Source: an uncultured Lachnospiraceae bacterium
Lineage (GTDB): Bacteria > Bacillota > Clostridia > Lachnospirales > Lachnospiraceae
Direction: 5' to 3'
Assembly (NCBI GenBank): GCA_934437985.1
Contig: CAKSBI010000040.1
Span: 1-18,010 of the forward strand
DNA length: 18,010 bases
The stretch's first letter is position 1. Each line of letters starts with the position of its first letter. The translations under genes were made by a program, and so were the position numbers. This document shows, in pieces, positions 7,128 through 14,403 of the stretch. The notes under the pieces were generated by a model, which saw nothing but the letters and a program-made list of their open reading frames with translations, had not been told where the DNA came from and searched no databases.

Positions 7128-8676
7128 TGTTGATTCTCCTTCTCTTTATTCTTGGTGTTATTCCAAAGGTCTGTGTAAAAAGGTCAGAGGAATGGTTAAA
7201 ATAAGCCTGTTCAAGTGCAAAGTCCATAAACGATTCTCCGGTTATTACGAGTGTATCATCCTTCAGGTTGATTTTTATGTGTGTAAGCTTTTGCTTCTTG
7301 CTTGTGTCAAGGTCATTGGCTATCCGGAAAATGCATGTAAGCTTTGTAACACGGACATAGTCCTGCTCTGTCATGTCGTCACGTATTTCGCTGTATGAAG
7401 GAAATGTTGTTACAGGGTTACCTACAATGCTGGCTATCAGTATATTTTCCTGCTTGGTAAGTCCGATGATCTCTGAGGAGGATATTATCTTGTATGAGTT
7501 AGATGCAACATCCTCAAAGTTAACATATGCACCACAGTCATGAAGTCTTACCGCAACCTGGAGTAACAGCCTGTCACGCTTGTTCAGTCCGCTGATATTT
7601 TTCATGCTGTCAAATATGTTCAGGGCAATCTTTTCAACATATGATGTGTGTGTTAAGTTTGAATTGTATCTTATTGCTATTTTTTTCGCGGCAGATAACA
7701 CATCTTTTTCAAAGTCATGTGACTGGGAGATTCTGTTGCATTTTAAAGCATAGTCTGCAATAATGCCATCACACAGATCCGTTGAGTTAAAAAATATATG
7801 TGCTGCCTGATTGATACGCATTATTTTTTCATATATCATAGCCGTAGGGATGAGAAGCCTTGCCTGCTCCTCGGTTGTCCCCGTGATTCCGGCAAGCTCT
7901 GCGCCTGAGTGTTCAAAAAGGGAGTTGTATACATTACTCATCTCTTCAGCTGTAAGGCATGCCGGATCAGTTCCTGACGACTTATAATATCTGTTAATAT
8001 ACTTAAGCAGAGGATACAGACCTTCGCCGATCGCAAGGATTGACCTTATACGGTATTTGTGGAAATACGTCTTATATGATGTATATATGTCTCCGTCAAT
8101 ATATTCTGACAAAAGGTCAGTATAGCTGTCGGTATCTCTTTCAAGGTTACTGAGAAATTCGCTTATCCTTATTGAACCAAGTCTCAGGTTGTGTGAGACG
8201 ACAAGTTTTCCGCCTGAAAAGCAGGTTGCCTGTGAACTGCCGGAGCCTACCTCAACAACAAGGGCTCCCTTTTTGATTATCTCATTAAAAGCAGGTTCCC
8301 TTAATGCAACGGCCTGATAAAGCATAAAGCACTGTTCAGAATTATTAAGTATCTTAACATCCATCCCTGTACGTATCCTTACCCGGTCTAACAGGGAATG
8401 TCTGTTGTTGGCTTCCCTTATTGAACTTGTGGAATAGGCTTTGTACTCTGATACGTTGAAGTCTTTCATTACCTTTTTAAAGCCAATAAGCACTTCACAT
8501 AACTCATCTATAAGGTGGTTTGATATATAGCCATTAACGTAAGTATCGCTCCCAAGCTCCATGACATGGCGGACATGCGTAAGCTTGTGCAGCTGGTTTT
8601 TACGCCCGATCTCAAATATCTTCATGGCTATCTCATTTGAACCTACATCTATTGCTGCAAATGTAGTGACTGCCAT
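7120..8676 (-). CDS. ppx: Ppx/GppA exopolyphosphatase with C-terminal HD domain
   Basis: The 518-residue protein belongs to the ASKHA-fold Ppx/GppA family, which hydrolyses polyphosphate from the ends or the 5'-phosphate of pppGpp. The first domain carries the phosphate-1 loop Asp-Val-Gly-Ser-Asn (10-14), Tyr-Ser-Thr-Ser-Ser-Ile-Arg-Glu-Ala-Asn-Asn (81-91), and Asn-Ser-Glu-Gln (112-115), with Glu114 at the position of the catalytic glutamate. The second phosphate loop is divergent: Glu-Val-Gly-Ser-Gly-Ser-Ser-Gln (142-149) where the family usually has Asp-Ile-Gly-Gly-Gly-Ser-Thr-Glu. The C-terminal part (about 325-500) contains an HD-type helical domain with Arg-Leu-His379-Asp380-Cys-Gly. The ribosome binding site GGAGGTGA is close to consensus, 4 nt before the ATG. 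It is the first gene of the operon with ppk1. The substrate (polyphosphate or pppGpp) cannot be told from sequence; pairing with ppk1 favours polyphosphate. The loop changes raise the possibility of a regulatory or altered activity. Confidence 0.88.
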   Translation of the reverse strand: MAVTTFAAIDVGSNEIAMKIFEIGRKNQLHKLTHVRHVMELGSDTYVNGYISNHLIDELCEVLIGFKKVMKDFNVSEYKAYSTSSIREANNRHSLLDRVRIRTGMDVKILNNSEQCFMLYQAVALREPAFNEIIKKGALVVEVGSGSSQATCFSGGKLVVSHNLRLGSIRISEFLSNLERDTDSYTDLLSEYIDGDIYTSYKTYFHKYRIRSILAIGEGLYPLLKYINRYYKSSGTDPACLTAEEMSNVYNSLFEHSGAELAGITGTTEEQARLLIPTAMIYEKIMRINQAAHIFFNSTDLCDGIIADYALKCNRISQSHDFEKDVLSAAKKIAIRYNSNLTHTSYVEKIALNIFDSMKNISGLNKRDRLLLQVAVRLHDCGAYVNFEDVASNSYKIISSSEIIGLTKQENILIASIVGNPVTTFPSYSEIRDDMTEQDYVRVTKLTCIFRIANDLDTSKKQKLTHIKINLKDDTLVITGESFMDFALEQAYFNHSSDLFTQTFGITPRIKRRRINNV

Positions 8677-8709
8677 AAGGTCACCTCCATCATATTGTTA
8701 ATAAATCAT

Positions 8710-8739
8710 GTTATATCTTAAGCACGACCATAAGGTTAA
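8710..8739 (-). promoter_or_regulatory. Possible promoter of the ppx-ppk1 operon
   Basis: Read on the minus strand, TTAACC (8739-8734) and TATAAC (8715-8710) are separated by 18 bp, about 35 bp upstream of the ppx ATG. The -10 is good and the -35 moderate. It is a consensus match only. Confidence 0.4.
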
Positions 8740-8762
8740 CTGTTATCTGATATCGTTCCTAT

Positions 8763-8823
8763 TTTAGTATATTTTTATGTAATATACAAGAAATTTAGTA
8801 TAATTTCATGTAAAATATAAGAA
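8763..8823. repeat. Two tandem imperfect 30-bp repeats
   Basis: Copy 1 (8763-8792) and copy 2 (8794-8823) both begin TTTAGTATA and end AAGAA. They differ at 4 of 30 positions, with a 31-bp period, that is about three helical turns. Copy 1 contains the inverted repeat GTATATT-7 nt-AATATAC; this is degraded in copy 2. Position between divergent promoters suggests a regulator site, but nothing identifies a regulator. Confidence 0.65.
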
Positions 8824-8903
8824 AAAAGCACTGTATTTACGGAGTGTAAATCATGCATAACACATGTTAACCGGCTGCGGCACTGTTGAGATTAACATAT
8901 GAC

Positions 8904-8932
8904 TTGCACGATTTAAAAAAAATAAGTATACT
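8904..8932 (+). promoter_or_regulatory. Sigma-A-type promoter of queA
   Basis: TTGCAC (8904-8909) and TATACT (8927-8932) are separated by exactly 17 bp. Transcription would start near 8939, giving a leader of about 66 nt before queA. It is the best promoter match in the window. Confidence 0.65.
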
Positions 8933-9005
8933 GTAAAAAATAATTGTAAAATGTATTTACTATTAAATGGTAATGATGTGTGTTTTAAGGAGAATTGTTA
9001 CAGAT

Positions 9006-10028
9006 ATGAAGACGAGTGATTTTAATTATTATCTGCCGGAAAGGCTGATAGCGCAGGATCCTCTTTTAAAACGGTCGGATTCAAGACTTATGCATGTTGA
9101 TAAATGTACCGGCAGGGTGGAACATTCTGTTTTCCATAAGGTGACGGAATATCTGAGGCCGGGTGACCTTCTTGTGGTTAATAATACGAAGGTTATTCCT
9201 GCAAGACTGTTAGGAACAAGGCCGCAGGGTGGTGCTGCAGAGATTCTGCTTCTTAAGCGTAAGGGTGCTGATATATGGGAGGCAATCGTTAAACCCGGAA
9301 AGAGACTTAGGACAGGGGCGAAGGTCAGCTTTGGTGATGGCAGGCTTACAGGCGAGATTGTAGATGTGCTTCCTGATGGTGACAGACTTGTGAAGTTTGA
9401 GTATGAGGGAATATTTGAGGAGATTCTTGATGAGCTTGGAAAGATGCCGCTGCCGCCTTATATTACCCATGAGCTGAAGGATAAGGACAGATACCAGACT
9501 GTGTATGCAAAGTATGAGGGTTCTGCTGCTGCTCCTACGGCAGGACTTCATTTTACCAATGAGCTCCTGGAAACTATTAAGGAAATGGGAGTGGATATTG
9601 CAGGTGTAACGCTGCACGTGGGACTTGGGACATTCAGGCCGGTTAAGGTGGAGGATGTGTCAGAGCATCATATGCATACAGAATTTTACAGGGTATCTGA
9701 AGAAGCTGCCGCCAAAATAAATGCAGCAAAGGCGGCAGGTAACAGGGTAATATGTGTAGGGACAACAAGCTGCAGGACAATTGAGTCTGCGGCAGCAGGA
9801 AAAGGCGTTGTGAAAGCAGGGGAAGGTGATACGGATATATTTATATATCCAGGTTATGAATTTAAGGTCATGGATGCACTTATAACTAATTTTCATTTGC
9901 CGGAGTCAACGCTGCTTATGTTAGTATCTGCGCTTGCAGGCAAGGATAATATCATGGCTGCATATGAAGAAGCTGTTAAAGAGGAATACAGGTTTTTCTC
10001 GTTTGGGGATGCAATGATGATATCATAG
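9006..10028 (+). CDS. queA: S-adenosylmethionine:tRNA ribosyltransferase-isomerase
   Basis: QueA transfers and isomerises the ribosyl group of S-adenosylmethionine onto preQ1 at the wobble position of GUN-anticodon tRNAs, forming epoxyqueuosine. The 340 residues cover the full family length. Conserved blocks are all present: Met-Lys-Thr-Ser-Asp-Phe-x-Tyr-x-Leu-Pro at the start, [12 protein letters not shown] (57-68), [10 protein letters not shown] (175-184), [10 protein letters not shown] (204-213) and Thr-Asn-Phe-His-Leu-Pro-Glu-Ser-Thr (294-302). The frame is open 13 codons further upstream, but the family consensus begins at ATG 9006. AAGGAGA at 8987-8993 supports this, though its 12-nt spacing is long. 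No other queuosine gene is in the window. The lipid kinase gene follows after 20 bp, probably in one transcript. Confidence 0.96.
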   Translation: MKTSDFNYYLPERLIAQDPLLKRSDSRLMHVDKCTGRVEHSVFHKVTEYLRPGDLLVVNNTKVIPARLLGTRPQGGAAEILLLKRKGADIWEAIVKPGKRLRTGAKVSFGDGRLTGEIVDVLPDGDRLVKFEYEGIFEEILDELGKMPLPPYITHELKDKDRYQTVYAKYEGSAAAPTAGLHFTNELLETIKEMGVDIAGVTLHVGLGTFRPVKVEDVSEHHMHTEFYRVSEEAAAKINAAKAAGNRVICVGTTSCRTIESAAAGKGVVKAGEGDTDIFIYPGYEFKVMDALITNFHLPESTLLMLVSALAGKDNIMAAYEEAVKEEYRFFSFGDAMMIS

Positions 10029-10048
10029 CAGGAAGGTGGTTAACAGAT

Positions 10049-10999
10049 ATGGAAAATAAAGACATGCAGGATAAAGATATACAGGATAATAAAAATACCG
10101 TACCAGAAGCTGATAAGCGTTTATTATTTATATATAACCCTAATGCCGGACGTGGTATTATTAAGAAAAATCTTTCTGATATTTTAGAATTGTTCTGCCG
10201 TGCGGGGTATGAGGTTTCTGTATTTGCGACACAGGGTGAGGGAGATGCAAAAAAAGCACTGGTCAGGCGTGGCAGATTGTTTGACAGAATAGTATGCTGT
10301 GGCGGTGACGGAACGCTTAATGATATTACTGATGGAATGATGGAGCTGGAGGACAGGCCATTATGCGGTTATATTCCTGCAGGTACTGTTAATGATTTTG
10401 CACGTTCATTTAAGCTGCCACAGAATATGATCGATGCCGCTAAGATTGCAATCACAGGTGAAAAATGCTTCTGTGATATCGGGGAGCTTAACGGAGATTA
10501 CTTTGATTATGTGGCAGCCTTTGGTGCATTTACGGAAGTGTCATATGAGACTCCGCAGGCAACTAAGAATATTCTTGGCAAGCTGGCATATTTCCTGGAG
10601 GGTGTTAAGAAGCTTGGAAGTATAAAAAAGAACAGGATAAAAGTAACGATCGGTGATGAAGTGATAGAAGATGATGTTATATATGGTATGGTAACCAATT
10701 CATTTTCGGTAGGGGGCTTCTTATCACTGTTTGATGATGATGTTGCGCTTGATGACGGAAAGCTTGAAGCATTTTTCATAAAAGCACCTAAGAATATACT
10801 TGAGTTCCAGCCAATAATTAATGCACTTCTGGCCGGGGATGTTAATTGCAATATGTTTTATTACAGGCATATAACAGAGATAAGCATTGAAAGCGAAGAA
10901 CCGTTAAAATGGACTGTTGATGGTGAATATGGCGGTGCGTATAAGACATCGGTGATCAGGACATATGAAAAGGCAATTCCGTTTGTCAGGGGACGTTAG
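10049..10999 (+). CDS. Diacylglycerol kinase-like lipid kinase (DagK/YegS family)
   Basis: The 316-residue protein is a soluble member of the diacylglycerol/sphingosine kinase-like family, which phosphorylates lipid substrates at the membrane face using ATP. Motifs seen are Tyr-Asn-Pro-Asn-Ala-Gly-Arg-Gly (29-36), the nucleotide loop Cys-Gly-Gly-Asp-Gly-Thr-Leu-Asn (84-91), Pro-Ala-Gly-Thr-Val-Asn-Asp-Phe-Ala-Arg (110-119), the metal-binding Leu-Asp-Asp-Gly-Lys-Leu-Glu (234-240) and a C-terminal Val-Asp-Gly-Glu (290-293). These are the positions used by Gram-positive DgkB, so recycling of diacylglycerol released by lipoteichoic acid synthesis is the likely job (inference). The first 20 residues are a charged, low-complexity extension rich in Asp, Lys and Gln, unusual for the family but without a membrane signal. 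GGAAGGTGG lies 9 nt before the ATG. The gene is co-directional with queA and ends before a terminator at 11077. Confidence 0.9.
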   Translation: MENKDMQDKDIQDNKNTVPEADKRLLFIYNPNAGRGIIKKNLSDILELFCRAGYEVSVFATQGEGDAKKALVRRGRLFDRIVCCGGDGTLNDITDGMMELEDRPLCGYIPAGTVNDFARSFKLPQNMIDAAKIAITGEKCFCDIGELNGDYFDYVAAFGAFTEVSYETPQATKNILGKLAYFLEGVKKLGSIKKNRIKVTIGDEVIEDDVIYGMVTNSFSVGGFLSLFDDDVALDDGKLEAFFIKAPKNILEFQPIINALLAGDVNCNMFYYRHITEISIESEEPLKWTVDGEYGGAYKTSVIRTYEKAIPFVRGR

Positions 11000-11076
11000 T
11001 AAAATATGGCAGTACATATATAAAACAATTGTATATAAAGATGCCGGGGGTCTCATATTGAAATACAATAACAGAT

Positions 11077-11116
11077 AAAGATTGTATAATACTGTATGGT
11101 GTGATACAATCTTTTT
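11077..11116 (+). terminator. Intrinsic terminator after the queA-dagK unit
   Basis: Arms AAAGATTGTAT (11077-11087) and ATACAATCTTT (11104-11114) form an 11-bp stem with a 16-nt loop, followed by two more T residues and an AT-rich tail. It lies 78 bp after the lipid kinase stop and 76 bp before ppdK. A promoter-like pair, TTGTAT and TACAAT with 17-bp spacing, falls on the same arms, so part of the signal may instead belong to a ppdK promoter. Confidence 0.65.
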
Positions 11117-11191
11117 ATATTAAAGATTTTATTAAAAATTTAATTGGGGAACTTATTTATTTGTACAAGTAAGTTTAACAGGAGGTAGAGA

Positions 11192-13822
11192 ATGAAAAAG
11201 TGGGTATATTTATTTACAGAAGGAGATGCCGGGATGCGTAATCTCCTAGGAGGAAAGGGAGCGAATCTTGCCGAGATGACTAATCTTGGACTTCCGGTTC
11301 CACAGGGATTTACTATTACAACAGAAGCCTGTACACAGTATTATGAGGATGGCAGACAGATCAATGATGAGATTCAGGAACAGATCATGGAATACATTGC
11401 CAGGATGGAGGAGATTACAGGCAGGAAGTTTGGTGATAAGGAGAATCCACTGCTTGTTTCAGTACGTTCAGGTGCAAGGGCTTCAATGCCAGGTATGATG
11501 GACACTATTCTTAATCTTGGTCTTAATGAAGAGGTTGTTAATGTTCTTGCAGCTAAGTCAGGCAATCCAAGATGGGCATGGGACTGTTACAGAAGGTTTA
11601 TCCAGATGTTTTCAGATGTGGTTATGGAAGTTGGCAAGAAGTATTTTGAAGAATTGATAGACAGGACGAAGAAGGAGAAGGGAGTTACAGAGGATGTTGA
11701 GCTTACTGCTGAAGATCTGAAGGAGCTTGCTGACCGGTTTAAGGCAGAATACAGGGCTAAGATTGGCGAAGATTTTCCTGATGACCCTAAGGTCCAGCTT
11801 ATGGAAGCAATTAAGGCGGTATTTCGTTCCTGGGATAATGACAGGGCTAATGTATACAGAAGGGACAATGATATCCCATATTCATGGGGAACCGCAGTTA
11901 ATGTACAGATGATGGCATTTGGTAATATGGGTGATACATCAGGAACAGGTGTTGCATTTACGCGTAATCCTTCTAACGGTGAAAGGAAGCTTGATGGTGA
12001 ATTCCTTATGAATGCGCAGGGCGAGGATGTTGTTGCAGGTGTCAGGACACCTAAGAAGATTGATGAGATGGAAGAGACTATGCCGGAAGTATTTGCACAG
12101 TTTAAGGAGATATGTGATATCCTTGAGAACCATTACCATGATATGCAGGATATGGAGTTTACAATTGAGGATAAAAAGCTGTACATGCTTCAGACACGTA
12201 ATGGCAAGAGAACTCCGCAGGCGGCACTTAAGATTGCATGTGACCTTGTTGATGAGGGAATGATCACTCCCGAGAAAGCAGTTTCCATGATTGATCCACG
12301 TAATCTTGACGCACTTTTGCATCCACAGTTTGATGCAGATGCCCTTAAGAAGGCGAAGCCGGTTGGAAGTGCGATCGGAGCTTCTCCGGGGTCTGCATGC
12401 GGTAAGATTGTATTTAGCGCAGAGGATGCAGTAAAATGGAATGCTGCCGGTGAGAAGGTTATTCTTGTAAGGCTTGAGACTTCACCGGAGGATATTGAGG
12501 GCATGAAAGCGTCACAGGGTATACTTACTGTCCGTGGGGGAAGAACTTCACATGCTGCTGTTGTTGCAAGAGGTATGGGAACATGCTGTGTATCCGGCTG
12601 TGGCGATATTACAATGGATGAGATTGATAAGAAGTTTACACTTGGTGGAAAAGAGTTCCATGAGGGTGATGTGATATCTATTGACGGAACTACAGGAAAT
12701 ATTTATGATGGCAGTATTCCGACTGTTGAGGCCGTTATTGCAGGAGAGTTTGAACGCATTATGAACTGGGCTGACAGCTTCAGAAGGCTTAAGGTAAGAA
12801 CCAATGCAGATACACCTGCAGATGCAAGGAAAGCCCGTGAGCTTGGTGCTGAAGGTATCGGGCTCTGTCGTACAGAACATATGTTCTTTGAAGGCGACCG
12901 TATTGATGCATTCCGTGAGATGATCTGTTCGGACAGTGCAGAAGAGAGAGAGGCTGCACTTGAGAAGATTCTTCCAATGCAGCAGAGCGACTTTGAGAAG
13001 CTTTATGAAGCTCTTGAGGGTAACCCGGTAACAATCCGTTTCCTTGATCCGCCTCTTCATGAGTTTGTTCCTACAGAGGAAGCTGATATTGAGAAGCTCG
13101 CTAAGACAAAAGGCAAGACAGTTGAAGAGATTAAAGCAATGATTGCTTCACTTCATGAGTTCAACCCGATGATGGGACACCGTGGATGCCGTCTGGCTGT
13201 TACTTATCCTGAGATTGCGAGGATGCAGACTAAAGCAGTTATCAGGGCTGCGGTTAATGTTAATAAGAAGCATGTGGACTGGAGCATTGTTCCGGAGATC
13301 ATGGTTCCGCTTATCGGGGATAAGAAGGAATTCATGCTCATTAAGAAAGAGATTGTAAAGGTAGCTGATGCAGAGATAGCAGCTGCGGGAATTGACATGA
13401 AGTATGAGGTTGGTACTATGATCGAGATTCCGCGTGCATGTCTTACGGCTGATGAACTAGCGGCAGAGGCGGATTTCTTCTGCTTTGGTACTAATGACCT
13501 TACGCAGCTTGCATTTGGTTTTTCGCGTGATGATTCAGGTAAGTTCCTTGATGATTATTATAAGTCAAAGATATTTGAAAGTGACCCATTTGCCAAGCTT
13601 GACCAAAATGGTGTTGGCAAGCTTATGGAGATGGCAATTAAGCTTGGACGTTCGGTTAATGGCAGGCTGCACATCGGAATCTGCGGTGAGCATGGCGGAG
13701 ACCCGGCCAGTGTAGAATTCTGTAATAAGATTGGACTTGATTATGTATCATGTTCACCATTCAGGGTTCCGATTGCCAGGCTTGCGGCGGCACAGGCAGC
13801 TATTGCAGAAAGTGGGAAATAA
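11192..13822 (+). CDS. ppdK: Pyruvate, phosphate dikinase
   Basis: This 876-residue cytosolic enzyme interconverts pyruvate, ATP and phosphate with phosphoenolpyruvate, AMP and pyrophosphate. Clostridia use it in pyrophosphate-linked glycolysis or in gluconeogenesis. The N-terminal ATP-grasp domain (about 1-340) has Leu-Leu-Gly-Gly-Lys-Gly-Ala-Asn-Leu-Ala-Glu-Met (18-29) and Ser-Val-Arg-Ser-Gly-Ala (90-95). The swivelling phosphohistidine domain has Gly-Gly-Arg-Thr-Ser-His454-Ala-Ala; His454 matches the catalytic His of the C. symbiosum enzyme and Thr452 is the residue regulated by phosphorylation in plant enzymes. The C-terminal TIM-barrel carries Gly-Leu-Cys-Arg-Thr-Glu-His-Met, Gly-Thr-Asn-Asp-Leu-Thr-Gln (766-772) and the catalytic Cys831 in Gly-Ile-Cys-Gly-Glu-His. 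The length equals that of well-known clostridial enzymes. AGGAGGT precedes the ATG. No regulatory-protein (DUF299) gene is adjacent. A long frame on the opposite strand near 12548-13060 is a shadow. Confidence 0.98.
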   Translation: MKKWVYLFTEGDAGMRNLLGGKGANLAEMTNLGLPVPQGFTITTEACTQYYEDGRQINDEIQEQIMEYIARMEEITGRKFGDKENPLLVSVRSGARASMPGMMDTILNLGLNEEVVNVLAAKSGNPRWAWDCYRRFIQMFSDVVMEVGKKYFEELIDRTKKEKGVTEDVELTAEDLKELADRFKAEYRAKIGEDFPDDPKVQLMEAIKAVFRSWDNDRANVYRRDNDIPYSWGTAVNVQMMAFGNMGDTSGTGVAFTRNPSNGERKLDGEFLMNAQGEDVVAGVRTPKKIDEMEETMPEVFAQFKEICDILENHYHDMQDMEFTIEDKKLYMLQTRNGKRTPQAALKIACDLVDEGMITPEKAVSMIDPRNLDALLHPQFDADALKKAKPVGSAIGASPGSACGKIVFSAEDAVKWNAAGEKVILVRLETSPEDIEGMKASQGILTVRGGRTSHAAVVARGMGTCCVSGCGDITMDEIDKKFTLGGKEFHEGDVISIDGTTGNIYDGSIPTVEAVIAGEFERIMNWADSFRRLKVRTNADTPADARKARELGAEGIGLCRTEHMFFEGDRIDAFREMICSDSAEEREAALEKILPMQQSDFEKLYEALEGNPVTIRFLDPPLHEFVPTEEADIEKLAKTKGKTVEEIKAMIASLHEFNPMMGHRGCRLAVTYPEIARMQTKAVIRAAVNVNKKHVDWSIVPEIMVPLIGDKKEFMLIKKEIVKVADAEIAAAGIDMKYEVGTMIEIPRACLTADELAAEADFFCFGTNDLTQLAFGFSRDDSGKFLDDYYKSKIFESDPFAKLDQNGVGKLMEMAIKLGRSVNGRLHIGICGEHGGDPASVEFCNKIGLDYVSCSPFRVPIARLAAAQAAIAESGK

Positions 13823-13845
13823 TCGTTTATGGTGTCAAAAGCCCC

Positions 13846-13962
13846 TAAACATCGGCAATTTCACAGTTTCTAAGGACTACTTGAAAGAGTACAAAAAGTT
13901 CGATAAAAACATGAAAAAAGCGGGTAAATGGGAAGACATCAACGTAACGATTACGGTTTGAT
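13846..13962 (+). pseudogene. C-terminal coding remnant behind ppdK
   Basis: After the ppdK stop, another frame stays open to TGA 13960-13962 and reads, from about 13846, a plausible protein tail: Leu-Asn-Ile-Gly-Asn-Phe-Thr-Val-Ser-Lys-Asp-Tyr-Leu-Lys, then Lys/Asp-rich residues and Ile-Asn-Val-Thr-Ile-Thr-Val. No start codon with a ribosome binding site exists between ppdK and this segment; upstream the frame runs antiregister through ppdK. Many codons end in C (AAC, GAC, TAC, TTC, ATC), unlike the neighbours. The simplest reading is the 3' end of a lost gene left when sequences were joined behind ppdK. I do not recognise the family. It could also be a chance open frame in the ppdK 3' untranslated region. 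Confidence 0.4.
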
Positions 13963-13973
13963 AAAAATAATCA

Positions 13974-14007
13974 GGGAATCATACTTTTAAAGTATGGTTC
14001 CCTTTTT
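13974..14007 (+). terminator. Intrinsic terminator after ppdK
   Basis: GGGAA-T-CATACT pairs with AGTATG-G-TTCCC (13974-14002), with one T-G wobble and a 5-nt loop, then TTTTT (14003-14007). It is a classical strong Rho-independent terminator, and the last element before the base composition changes. Confidence 0.9.
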
Positions 14008-14077
14008 GTATGTTTGAAAAAAAATATTAAATCCAGGTTGTCAAAAGTAGATTAAGAAAATGGAGGCGGGTCAATTG

Positions 14078-14112
14078 CAAGATACGCATTTGTATATACA
14101 AATACATTCTTG
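14078..14112. repeat. Imperfect hairpin with 16-bp perfect palindrome
   Basis: ATTTGTATATACAAAT (14088-14103) is a perfect palindrome. The flanks CAAGA (14078-14082) and TCTTG (14108-14112) also pair, giving a nested hairpin with an internal loop. No T-run follows, so it is not a typical terminator; an operator or a structured RNA element is possible. Confidence 0.5.
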
Positions 14113-14226
14113 TTAGGAAGAATCCTAAAACCTCTATATCTCAAATGTTGTATTGGCGGGTGCATCTGCTTTGAGGAGATGTCAATTGGACACAAATATT
14201 CTAAATAATTTGAACTGAAATTTTGT

Positions 14227-14253
14227 AATTGATAAAATAATGAAATATCAATT
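14227..14253. repeat. Inverted repeat next to the island promoter
   Basis: AATTGATA (14227-14234) and TATCAATT (14246-14253) are perfect inverted 8-mers with an 11-bp spacer, ending 12 bp before the extended -10. The half-site centres are about 19 bp apart, a spacing compatible with a dimeric regulator, but no regulator gene is in the window. Confidence 0.4.
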
Positions 14254-14265
14254 TGATTATAGATA

Positions 14266-14274
14266 TGGTAGAAT
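14266..14274 (+). promoter_or_regulatory. Extended -10 promoter upstream of the accessory cluster
   Basis: TGG-TAGAAT (TGnTAGAAT) matches an extended -10 element, with a poor -35 17 bp upstream. Transcription would begin near 14281, giving a leader of about 120 nt before the first NUDIX gene. Confidence 0.4.
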
Positions 14275-14383
14275 ATAGCTGTATAAATGTTGAGCGAAAT
14301 ATAATAACACGAGTATGGCGTGATAAAACACTAATGGCACTGTGTATAAAATAGAAAATTGGGTAGATGATAAATTAAAATTT

Positions 14384-14403
14384 AGGGGGGTGAACATATA
14401 TTG
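14384..14403 (+). promoter_or_regulatory. Strong ribosome binding site selecting a TTG start
   Basis: AGGGGGGTGA at 14384-14393, a 7-nt spacer, then TTG 14401. The near-perfect complementarity to the 16S rRNA tail compensates for the weak start codon. Confidence 0.75.

Larger units (their letters stand above)
8677..9005. other. Divergent regulatory region between ppx and queA
   Basis: This stretch of 329 bp has no gene. It is strongly A+T rich and holds, in order: the ppx leader and candidate promoter; two copies of a 30-bp repeat (8763-8823); an inverted repeat ATTTAC-5 nt-GTAAAT (8835-8851); several GTTAAC-like hexamers (8735-8740, 8867-8872); the queA promoter; and a 66-nt queA leader. 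No riboswitch fold was recognised. Short in-frame starts upstream of queA (from 8967) lack a ribosome binding site. Confidence 0.7.
14008..14400. other. Non-coding A+T-rich entry to the accessory cluster
   Basis: No supported gene lies in this stretch of 393 bp. It contains a 16-bp perfect palindrome inside a longer imperfect hairpin (14078-14112), a second inverted repeat CTCAAA/TTTGAG (14140-14145, 14170-14175), the 8-mer GTCAATTG twice (14070-14077 and 14181-14188), an 8-bp inverted repeat (14227-14253), an extended -10 promoter (14266-14274) and the leader of the first NUDIX gene. A short frame at about 14053-14205 has no start or ribosome binding site and is not called. Confidence 0.6.

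Noticed and set aside
8677..9005. preQ1 riboswitch in front of queA
   Set aside because: I looked for the compact C-rich stem and A-rich tail expected of preQ1-I and saw none; the leader is simply A+T rich.
12548..13060. Open frame of 170 codons on the minus strand inside ppdK
   Set aside because: It lies wholly antisense to a fully conserved ppdK region, has no ribosome binding site and no recognisable domain, so it is a shadow frame.
14044..14172. Basic, Arg/Lys-rich frame vaguely like the end of a reverse transcriptase/maturase
   Set aside because: There is no start, no ribosome binding site and no catalytic motif; the resemblance is only basic composition.
14070..14188. GTCAATTG twice, 103 bp apart, as a possible 8-bp target-site duplication
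   Set aside because: The enclosed segment has no terminal inverted repeats, and the core CAATTG is a palindromic A+T-rich word likely to recur by chance.
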